A stretch of DNA of 64,000 bases from assembly GCF_001263205.1 (NCBI RefSeq), contig NZ_CP012333.1:1-64000 (forward strand). The letters run 5' to 3'. The translations under genes and the position numbers were made by a program. Under the pieces are notes generated by a model, which did not search any database, was not told where the DNA came from, and saw only the letters and a list, made by a program, of their open reading frames with translations. Positions 57,070 through 64,000 of the stretch are shown here, piece by piece (within the stretch, counting starts at the first letter, position 1; each line of letters starts with the position of its first letter). Source of the DNA: Labilithrix luteola (lineage in GTDB: Bacteria; Myxococcota_A; Polyangia; Polyangiales; Polyangiaceae).

Positions 57070-58253
57070 GATATTGGGACGACAACGATATCCGCAGAGT
57101 GCTCAGTTTCGTGCGGAGCTCTGAGATCCAGGCTCGTGGCGTCGAGCGCGCTGCCGCCCACTTCGATGTCTCCGAGGCGTCGATCAAAGGATTGCTGAAC
57201 CGCCTCGACGGGCGCGGAGGCAAGGCCTCGAAGACGGACGACACGGACGGCCAGGCGGCCGACGTGCTCAAGAGATACGAGACGCAGCAGGCCGCCCGCG
57301 CCGAGAAGGTCCGCGTCTCCACGATGGAGAAGGACCTCTATTCGCTCCGCTCCGTTGTCAGCACCATGACGGCCCTGACGTCGAAGCCGCTGGAGCCGGT
57401 GCGCCGCCGTGAGCGCACGAGCAACGGCACCCGTGAGGCCGCCGCTGTCGCGCTCCTCTCGGACTTCCACTGTGAGCAGGTCGTTCGCAAGGGCGAGACG
57501 CCCACGGGCAACGAGTACAATCCGACCATCGCGGAGAAGAGCCTGCAGAGGTTCTTCAGTGGCTACCGCTGGCTTATCGACTTCCACCGCAACGCCTTCG
57601 CGATTCGCGACGTCGTGCTCTGGCTCGGTGGCGACCTGATGACCGGCCACATCCATGAGGAGAACAAGGAGACCACCGCGAGCGCGCCCATCGCGACGTT
57701 GCTCTGGCTCCGCTCCCGCATCGTCGCCGGCATCGACTCGTTGCTCGACGACCCGAACACCGAGACCGTCACCGTCGTCTGCTCGTACGGCAACCACGGG
57801 CGCAACACAGGCAAGCCGTTCCGCGCGAAGGGCGCTGTCCATTCGTACGAGTGGCTCCTGTACCAGTGGCTCGCCTCGCACTTCGAGGGCAACCCGCGCG
57901 TGCGCTTCCTCGCGGACGAGAGCGCGCATCAGTACCTGACCGTCTACGACTTCGACCTGCATTTCCACCATGGCGACGAGGTCAACTACCAGGGCGGCGT
58001 CGGCGGAATTACCATCCCACTCAACAAGGCAGTCGCTCAGTGGGATATCGCGAAGCGGTGCCACTATCATAACTTCGGGCACTTCCATCAGTACATCGAC
58101 ACCGGCCGCGTCGCCGTGAACGGCAGCGTGATTGGGTTCGACGCATACTCGATGAGCATCAAGGCGACGCCCGAGCCCCCGCAGCAGGCGTTCTACCTGC
58201 TCGATTCGAAGCGCGGCAAGACGTGCCGTAGCCCGATCTGGGTTCGCGACTAG
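57066..58253 (+). CDS. Metallophosphoesterase, right copy
   Basis: Identical to 3271-4458. Confidence 0.85.
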   Translation: MRYWDDNDIRRVLSFVRSSEIQARGVERAAAHFDVSEASIKGLLNRLDGRGGKASKTDDTDGQAADVLKRYETQQAARAEKVRVSTMEKDLYSLRSVVSTMTALTSKPLEPVRRRERTSNGTREAAAVALLSDFHCEQVVRKGETPTGNEYNPTIAEKSLQRFFSGYRWLIDFHRNAFAIRDVVLWLGGDLMTGHIHEENKETTASAPIATLLWLRSRIVAGIDSLLDDPNTETVTVVCSYGNHGRNTGKPFRAKGAVHSYEWLLYQWLASHFEGNPRVRFLADESAHQYLTVYDFDLHFHHGDEVNYQGGVGGITIPLNKAVAQWDIAKRCHYHNFGHFHQYIDTGRVAVNGSVIGFDAYSMSIKATPEPPQQAFYLLDSKRGKTCRSPIWVRD

Positions 58254-58287
58254 CCCCGAACACGTCCACTTCAGCGCAGTAATCATT

Positions 58288-58641
58288 ATGGCCTGGCTCA
58301 ATCTCAAAGAAGATATCGAATCACACTTCTCGATCCTTGTAGGTTGCGGAGAGACTCGCGACTTCATCAACGGTGGATGGGCTATTCGAGCCGACAAGAA
58401 GGACCCCGCCTTCCTCGAAGCTCGCCGCCGCGACTACCGCACGACGAAGCATGCCCATAGCGAGAAGCAGCGTCAGTACCGGAGCACCGACGCGTTCAAA
58501 GAGAAGCGTCGCGCCTACAGGGAGACCGACAATTACAAGGCCCTGATGGCGACAGAGCATCAACGGGCCGCGCACCGCGAGCGGGTTCGCCGCTGGCGCG
58601 AGAAGAAGCGGGCAGCCGCCCAGAACGGAGAGACCACATGA
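58288..58641 (+). CDS. Small basic repeat protein, right copy
   Basis: Identical to 4493-4846. Confidence 0.6.
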   Translation: MAWLNLKEDIESHFSILVGCGETRDFINGGWAIRADKKDPAFLEARRRDYRTTKHAHSEKQRQYRSTDAFKEKRRAYRETDNYKALMATEHQRAAHRERVRRWREKKRAAAQNGETT

Positions 58642-58871
58642 AGTTCACCGTCCATTCCAACAAGCGTTACGCCGCCACGATCAAGCTCGGATTCTTCGAG
58701 CGTCTCGCGAGTAACGACACCATCGCCGAGAAGCTCCGCTTTGCGGGCTTCATCGAAGTCAACGTCGTGGGCGAAGGCCGCGACCGCACAGCCTTCGGCA
58801 CGTGGCCCGGGGCGGACGCGAGCGCCGAGCTGCCGTCGCAGATCGTGAGCGTCGTCGAGGCAGGACGATGA
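58638..58871 (+). CDS. Hypothetical 77-residue protein, right copy
   Basis: Identical to 4843-5076. Confidence 0.6.
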   Translation: MKFTVHSNKRYAATIKLGFFERLASNDTIAEKLRFAGFIEVNVVGEGRDRTAFGTWPGADASAELPSQIVSVVEAGR

Positions 58872-58981
58872 CACTCCTTCGCCGCCTCGTCGTCTGCGCC
58901 CTCATCGCCGTCGCGTGGGTGGCCTGTCAGGTGTTCTGCCTCACGCTCCGCATAGCGCACGAAATCGAAAACAACGCCTGA
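58868..58981 (+). CDS. 37-residue membrane peptide, right copy
   Basis: Identical to 5073-5186. Confidence 0.5.
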   Translation: MTLLRRLVVCALIAVAWVACQVFCLTLRIAHEIENNA

Positions 58982-59012
58982 CCGGCGACCTGCACCTCGA
59001 AGAGGAATTCCC

Positions 59013-60605
59013 ATGATGACCACCGATTGCATTCTCGCACTTTTCAAGAACGACAACGACGGTTACGAGGATTTCCTCTCGGAGGTTCAGAAGCACTTCG
59101 ACGCCGCCGTGGCGGACCCGACGGTGAAGCTCTTCACCACGGACGCTGCGGGGCTTTGGGATGCGTACCTCGATAACGCGCCGCCCGGCGAGCGCCAGCA
59201 CCGCAACTGCAACTGCTGTCGGCAGTTCATCGAACGCTTCGGCGGGCTCGTCACGATTGCCGAGTACGGCTTCACCAAGTCAGTCATGTGGCCCGACGGC
59301 CTCCGTGTGCCGGCGCTCTACCACGGCGCGGTCACAGCAATGCAGCGCATCGTCACCCGCGCGAACGTCACCGGCGTCTTCCGCGCATGCGAGATCAACT
59401 GGGGCACGCCCCAGACCGGGAAGTGGCGCCACATCGCGGTCAAGACCCCGAAGCACCTTCGCTCGCTGTCCCGCGTCACGACGCCCTTCCAAGAGATGGC
59501 GGCGAAGCGTGAGGAGTACGAGATGCTCCTTCGGGCTCTGGGAGAATTCCCGCTCAAGACCGTAACGCACGCCTACAACATGCTCACGAACGGTCAGCTG
59601 TTCCGCGCCGAGAAGTGCGTCGGCGTCGCCCGTTGGCTCTTCGATCTGCACAACGAGATCAACGCAGCGCACGGCGCGAAGCTGCGCACTAGCATCATCT
59701 GGCGCGCCGTCGCTAGCGCTCCGGCCGGCTACTGCCACGTGCGCAGCGGCATGATCGGCTCGCTCCTCGAGGACATTCAGGCCGGGCTGCCCTTCGAGGC
59801 CGTGAAGCGCAACTTCGAAGTGAAGATGAACCCTTTGCAGTACCTGCGCCCGCAGGCACCGCCGAAGGCCGGCAACATCGCCCAGGCCGAGAAGATCGTC
59901 GCGGCGCTTCGCAGCGCGGGCGCTCTCGAGCGTCGTTTCGCGAAGATGTCGGACGTCGTGGCGCTCTGGAAGCCCTGCCCGCGCCCCGCCCCTGTCGGCG
60001 GCGTCTTCGGGCACCTCGCCCGCCGCCCCGACGCGGTTACGGAGGGCGTGACGGTGACGATGACGTGGGAGAAGTTCAAGCGCACCGTCCTCCCTGAGGC
60101 GGAGCAGATTGAGTACCTCGTCCCGCGCGAGGCTTGCTCGTACACCGCGATGGTCACGGCGAAGGACCCCTCCGCGCCGAACATGCTGCAGTGGGACAAC
60201 CCCGTCTCGTACTACGTCTACTCGAACGGCTCGATGCCGGCCGACTGGAATCTCCGCTCAGGCGAGTGGGCGAAGGTCAACGCCGTCGTGATGCGCTCGT
60301 GGATGTGGGACGAGTCGAAGTCCTACGACCACCTCGGTGCGGGCGCCGTCTTCGTCCTCGAGGGCTGCAAGGACCGCAAGTACATCCGCGGCGCGGGCAT
60401 GTTCCCCGAGCACATGAGGAGCGAATACCACCCGATCCGCCGAACGCTCGAAGCGCATTTCAACCAGGCCGTCATCGCAGGCCGCCACGAGGCGGAGGTC
60501 TGCGGGGTCGTGCTCTGCAAGGGCTCGTCGTTCGGCTGGAGCCGGCTGTTCCGAGTCACATCGCGCGGAATGCGCACCACCTACAAGCTCGATCGCTGGG
60601 ACTGA
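59013..60605 (+). CDS. Conserved 530-residue phage protein, right copy
   Basis: Identical to 5218-6810. Confidence 0.7.
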   Translation: MMTTDCILALFKNDNDGYEDFLSEVQKHFDAAVADPTVKLFTTDAAGLWDAYLDNAPPGERQHRNCNCCRQFIERFGGLVTIAEYGFTKSVMWPDGLRVPALYHGAVTAMQRIVTRANVTGVFRACEINWGTPQTGKWRHIAVKTPKHLRSLSRVTTPFQEMAAKREEYEMLLRALGEFPLKTVTHAYNMLTNGQLFRAEKCVGVARWLFDLHNEINAAHGAKLRTSIIWRAVASAPAGYCHVRSGMIGSLLEDIQAGLPFEAVKRNFEVKMNPLQYLRPQAPPKAGNIAQAEKIVAALRSAGALERRFAKMSDVVALWKPCPRPAPVGGVFGHLARRPDAVTEGVTVTMTWEKFKRTVLPEAEQIEYLVPREACSYTAMVTAKDPSAPNMLQWDNPVSYYVYSNGSMPADWNLRSGEWAKVNAVVMRSWMWDESKSYDHLGAGAVFVLEGCKDRKYIRGAGMFPEHMRSEYHPIRRTLEAHFNQAVIAGRHEAEVCGVVLCKGSSFGWSRLFRVTSRGMRTTYKLDRWD

Positions 60606-60615
60606 GGAGAACGCC

Positions 60616-61446
60616 ATGGCGAAGGCAACGAAGACGAAACCCGAGAAGCGCGCCGACATCGATATCGAAGTCCTCCTCGCGAAACCGTGGACGGACAAGG
60701 TCGATCCCACCGGCTGGTGGATGAGCGAGAAGCTCGACGGCGTGCGGGCCATCTGGAAGGACGGCGAGTTCTGGTCACGCAACGGCAAGCCGTTCTACGC
60801 GCCGGACTGGTTCAAGGCGCAGATGCCGAGCACGCAACTCGATGGCGAGCTGTTCATCGGCCGCAAGCAGTTCGACGCAACCGTCTCGGCGGTGCGCTCC
60901 TCGAGCGGCGACTGGTCGAAGGTGAAGTACCACGTGTTCGACCTGTACCCCGAGGGCGAGAGCTGGTCGTCCTCCTTCGAGGAGCGGCAGGAGTTGCTCG
61001 CCCGCATACTGCGCGAGCGCCCGTACATCGAGCACGTGCCGCAGGTCCGGTGCACAGGCATCAAGCACCTCACGGAGACCACAGACGTCATCATCAACGA
61101 GCTGCACGGCGAAGGCATCATGCTCCGTGAGCCGCATTCGCTGTACGAGCAGAAGCGCTCCTCCACGCTCCTCAAGGTCAAACGCTTCTTCGATATCGAG
61201 GCCACGGTCCTTGGCCACGTGCCCGGCAAGGGCAAGCATGAGGGCCGCCTTGGCGCGCTCGACTGCGTCACCGACCACGGAGGCTCCGACCGAGTCGTCA
61301 AGTTCCAAGTCGGCACGGGCTTCACCGACGCCGAGCGCGAGAACCCTCCGGTGCACGGCTCGATCATCACAGTCCGCTACCAGGAGCTCACCAAGGACAG
61401 CATCCCGCGATTTCCTGTTTTCGTTGCGGTGAGGGATTACGAATGA
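60616..61446 (+). CDS. ATP-dependent DNA ligase, right copy
   Basis: Identical to 6821-7651. Confidence 0.93.
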   Translation: MAKATKTKPEKRADIDIEVLLAKPWTDKVDPTGWWMSEKLDGVRAIWKDGEFWSRNGKPFYAPDWFKAQMPSTQLDGELFIGRKQFDATVSAVRSSSGDWSKVKYHVFDLYPEGESWSSSFEERQELLARILRERPYIEHVPQVRCTGIKHLTETTDVIINELHGEGIMLREPHSLYEQKRSSTLLKVKRFFDIEATVLGHVPGKGKHEGRLGALDCVTDHGGSDRVVKFQVGTGFTDAERENPPVHGSIITVRYQELTKDSIPRFPVFVAVRDYE

Positions 61447-61688
61447 GCCCTTACCGAGGTCCGCTCTCAAGAGCGGAACACCAGTACATGAACGACAGCA
61501 CGTTCCACGCTGTCGTCGACACGCTGGAAAAGCTCATTCACGACCTGCAGCTCACACCGAGCGAGGTCCGTGAGGCCGCGATGTACGCGTGCGTGCGCGT
61601 CGAGTCGAGGCGCACCGTGCCAATGCCCGTGCCGTTCGACGCGAACAGCGAGGCCCTTCGCCGACGTCCCGACCAGGAGCCGAGATGA
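61443..61688 (+). CDS. Small helical protein, full-length version
   Basis: 81 residues. With CCC at 61448-61450 the ATG that overlaps the ligase stop (ATGA) is in frame, adding 15 residues (MSPYRGPLSRAEHQY) before the Met used in the left copy. The coupled start matches the habit of neighbouring genes, which favours this version as the true sequence. Confidence 0.6.
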   Translation: MSPYRGPLSRAEHQYMNDSTFHAVVDTLEKLIHDLQLTPSEVREAAMYACVRVESRRTVPMPVPFDANSEALRRRPDQEPR

Positions 61689-61759
61689 CCGCCCTCACCC
61701 TCGGCTTCGAGCTGGGCGACCACTGCGGCGACATTCTGGGGACACCAGCGGATTCGCGC

Positions 61760-61787
61760 GGACAAAACCCCTCGAACACAGAGTGTA
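61760..61787 (+). promoter_or_regulatory. Promoter P2, right copy
   Basis: Same as 7964-7991; ATG at 61794. Confidence 0.75.
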
Positions 61788-61793
61788 GAGGAC

Positions 61794-62039
61794 ATGAACA
61801 CCGCAACGACGTCGCCGGAGATGTTGACCGTGGAAGACGCAGCGACCCTTCTGCGGACCTCGCGTAAGGCGGTCTACGCCCTGATCGAGCGCGGCGCTCT
61901 TCCCGGAGTAGTCCGGGTCGGGCGCCGCGTGCTTTTCAGGGCTGTCGCACTGCGGAAGCACCTCGGCTTGACGACGGTCTCGAATCCGGTAGATTCCCTG
62001 ACGCTAGGTAACGCCACGGGCTCGAAAGGGTCCCGATGA
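61794..62039 (+). CDS. Excisionase-like protein, right copy
   Basis: Identical to 7998-8243, including the 18-bp repeat at 62003-62020. Confidence 0.75.
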   Translation: MNTATTSPEMLTVEDAATLLRTSRKAVYALIERGALPGVVRVGRRVLFRAVALRKHLGLTTVSNPVDSLTLGNATGSKGSR

Positions 62040-63181
62040 GCGTTCGAATCGTCACAGCACGCGGCGGCAAGGGCTTCGAGTACGACATCCGGCTGGTGTG
62101 GCCGGAAGGTGGCCGGCTCCGAGAGCGCGGCAAGTGCACGCCTACCGGCAGGGATGATGCGAAGCGTTGGGCTACGGCCCGAGAGCGCGCCATCCTCGCC
62201 GCCGGCAAAGCAGCCTACGTGCCGCTCGCGCAGGCCGCGCGCGGGATTCATAAGGGCGTGCCTACGGTCGCGGAGTTCTGGCCCGTCGTTCTGAGCGGCT
62301 GGTATCTCGCGCAGCGCAAGAAGGCCTCCACGGTGGACGCTGCCGAGCGTATCTTCGAGCGGCGCATTCGCGATCGCTTCGGCGCGATGCGCCTCGACGA
62401 GCTGACGGACGAGGGCATCGCCGCGCTCAAAGGCTCTATGGCTGACAAGGCGCCGGGGACGGTGAACAACGTCCTCTCCGTCCTGTCGCGCATCCTCAAG
62501 TTCGCGATCAAGCTCCGCAAAATCAAGTCGATGCCGTGTGAGATCGGCATTTTGAAGGTCCCCGAAAAGGAGCGCCCCTGGTACGAGCCGTCGACCTACG
62601 CGCGCCTCATCGAGGGTGCCAGGAAGACAGGTAATAACGAACTGCTGATCGTCCTCCTTGGAGGCTCGGCGGGACTTCGTAGTGGCGAGATTCAGGCGTT
62701 GCGATGGACCGATGTCGACCTCGAGCGTCGCCAGCTGACCATCTCCCGCGCGATCTGGCACGGCATCGAAGACACGCCTAAGGGCTGGCGCTCGCGCGTC
62801 GTGCCGCTCACCGAGGGCCTCATGGCGGCCCTGCGTGCGCAGCGCTCACGCACTGGCCTGCTCGAAAGGGTCGTCAGCGACGGCAGGGGCAACCAGCTCA
62901 ACGCCGACATCATGCGCGCGGCGATGGCGCGTGTGCAGAAGCGCGCCGGCATGGAGCAGGACGGGAAGATCCACATTCTTCGGCACACGTTCTGCTCGCA
63001 CCTTGCGATCTCTAACGTGCCTGCGAAGGCCATCCAGGAGCTCGCAGGCCACGCCGACCTGAAGACCACGCTCCGGTACATGCACCTCGCGCCAGGCAAC
63101 AGGCAGGCGGCGGTGCATGCACTCGACAAGCTCATGGCGGAGGCGACGGCCCCGACGACGACGGGAAAGGCGGTGGCGTGA
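62036..63181 (+). CDS. int: Tyrosine integrase, right copy
   Basis: Identical to 8240-9385. Confidence 0.95.
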   Translation: MSVRIVTARGGKGFEYDIRLVWPEGGRLRERGKCTPTGRDDAKRWATARERAILAAGKAAYVPLAQAARGIHKGVPTVAEFWPVVLSGWYLAQRKKASTVDAAERIFERRIRDRFGAMRLDELTDEGIAALKGSMADKAPGTVNNVLSVLSRILKFAIKLRKIKSMPCEIGILKVPEKERPWYEPSTYARLIEGARKTGNNELLIVLLGGSAGLRSGEIQALRWTDVDLERRQLTISRAIWHGIEDTPKGWRSRVVPLTEGLMAALRAQRSRTGLLERVVSDGRGNQLNADIMRAAMARVQKRAGMEQDGKIHILRHTFCSHLAISNVPAKAIQELAGHADLKTTLRYMHLAPGNRQAAVHALDKLMAEATAPTTTGKAVA

Positions 63182-63228
63182 TGACCACGGATGCGATGTC
63201 CGCGGAACAAAAGGAGATTGTGAAATGA
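63181..63228 (+). CDS. 15-codon coupling peptide, right copy
   Basis: Identical to 9385-9432. Confidence 0.35.
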   Translation: MTTDAMSAEQKEIVK

Positions 63229-63776
63229 GCAACGTCCCGTTTATCGAGTTTCCGAAGATTCCCCGCCTCAAGCGAGACATCGTCATCACCGAGAAGATCG
63301 ACGGGACGAACGCGCAGATCGTCGTGCCCGAAGACGACGGCCCGCTGCTTGTCGGCTCCCGCAATCGGTGGATCACGCCGGAGAGCGACAACTACGGCTT
63401 TGCCCGCTGGGTGAAGGAGAACGAGGAGACCCTCCGCATGGGCCTCGGCCCCGGCCAGCACTTCGGCGAGTGGTGGGGCTCTGGCATCCAGCGCCGCTAC
63501 GGCCTGACCGAGAAGCGTTTCTCGCTGTTCAACTCTGGTCGCTGGTCGAACGAGACGCCGGCCCTCTGCCACGTCGTGCCGGTTCTCTACGCTGGGCCTT
63601 GGGCGCAGGACGCGATCGACGCGACCCTCGAGAAGCTCCGTGGCGAGGGCAGCGTGGCGGCTCCTGGTTTCATGCAGCCGGAAGGTGTCGTCGTCTTCCA
63701 TGCCGCTTCGCGCCAGCTCTTCAAGGTGCTGCTCGAGAACGACCACCTACCCAAGGCGAAAGCGAGCGCAGCGTGA
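63225..63776 (+). CDS. RNA ligase, right copy
   Basis: Identical to 9429-9980. Confidence 0.88.
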   Translation: MSNVPFIEFPKIPRLKRDIVITEKIDGTNAQIVVPEDDGPLLVGSRNRWITPESDNYGFARWVKENEETLRMGLGPGQHFGEWWGSGIQRRYGLTEKRFSLFNSGRWSNETPALCHVVPVLYAGPWAQDAIDATLEKLRGEGSVAAPGFMQPEGVVVFHAASRQLFKVLLENDHLPKAKASAA

Positions 63777-64000
63777 AAGAGCAGCGGATGGCCGAGGCGC
63801 AGCGTTGGGACGCCCAGATTGTCGACGTCGACGAAGAAGAGATCGACAACGGCCCGGTCGTCACCGTGAAGTTCACCGCCTCCTTCGCAGAGGCACGCAA
63901 GCTCGCCCGTCTCATGCTTGAGCGTGGCGACGACCTGATTGTGGAGGTTCGTCGAGCCGACGCCTGGAAGAGCGAGGATGACCTCCCGCTCCCTGAGGAC
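63773..64000 (+). CDS. Hypothetical protein, cut by window end
   Basis: First 76 codons of the gene that is complete at 9977-10351. Confidence 0.6.
   Translation, partial: MKEQRMAEAQRWDAQIVDVDEEEIDNGPVVTVKFTASFAEARKLARLMLERGDDLIVEVRRADAWKSEDDLPLPED

Larger units (their letters stand above)
53796..64000. repeat. Right copy of the 10.2-kb segment
   Basis: Mirror of bases 1-10204, with one extra C at 61448-61450. Gene entries below give only coordinates and differences; details are in the left-copy entries except for the polymerase. Confidence 0.97.

Noticed and set aside
57036..58397. 453-residue minus-strand frame opposite the phosphoesterase gene, and its left copy at 3241-4602
   Set aside because: Shadow of a GC-rich gene; rich in Arg/Ala/Val with no domain, while the plus frame has a complete phosphoesterase site. 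The same applies to long frames at 37559-38758 and 19622-21508.

Overview
The window is a GC-rich, podovirus-like temperate phage genome read more than once around. Bases 1-10204 recur at 53796-64000 with every gene intact, and the only difference I found is one C in a short C-run (7653-7654 versus 61448-61450). One genome unit is therefore about 53.8 kb, and the window is a slightly over-length read-out of a circular or concatemeric molecule. The virion genes support a short-tailed phage: terminase, portal, scaffold, capsid, a SU10-like adaptor, a large nozzle-like tail protein, three long internal or ejection-type proteins and a collagen-like fibre. No tail tube, sheath or tape measure is visible. 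An excisionase-like protein, a complete tyrosine integrase and a Xre-family regulator point to a temperate lifestyle. The host cannot be fixed. High GC and a Cys-rich lipoprotein of the CGG/DDCG style suggest a myxobacterium-like host (inference).

Layout on the circle. The rightward arm starts at 46073, runs to the window end, and continues at the window start to 15654. It carries a Zn-ribbon protein, an Fe-S PD-(D/E)XK nuclease, a ClpX-type zinc-finger miniprotein, an adenine methyltransferase, a SNF2-like helicase, a putative SSB-like protein, family A DNA polymerase, two tandem sigma-70-like proteins, a DUF7768 protein, a dATP/dGTP-diphosphohydrolase-like (DUF5664) protein, a metallopeptidase, a phosphoesterase, DNA ligase, excisionase and integrase, and RNA ligase. 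A run of very small Cys-rich proteins and a double-HNH protein follow. A separately controlled lipoprotein gene ends the arm. The leftward arm has three parts. Primase-helicase and RuvC run from 45949. A block of small genes is divergent from the regulator at 42293. The late genes then run from terminase (40158) through capsid, two tRNAs and tail to lysis (15712). Most genes overlap by ATGA, GTGA, TAATG or TGATG, so translational coupling is the rule.

Regulation is the most original part. Five sites share GGACAAAAC, exactly 12 bp, then GAGTGTA, and four of them place an ATG exactly 6 bp after the second box, as expected for leaderless mRNAs. These four start the first sigma-like gene, the excisionase, the Zn-ribbon gene at 46073 and the divergent primase-helicase. 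A second element, the heptamer CTCACAC, sits in hairpin loops or next to ribosome-binding sites in several leaders, including three successive hairpins in the 330-bp leader of the DNA polymerase gene. A cluster of nine GGAACTG/CAGTTCC heptamers beside the primase-helicase gene is a candidate origin or operator array. An 18-bp perfect inverted repeat links the excisionase/integrase junction to the gap before the lipoprotein gene.
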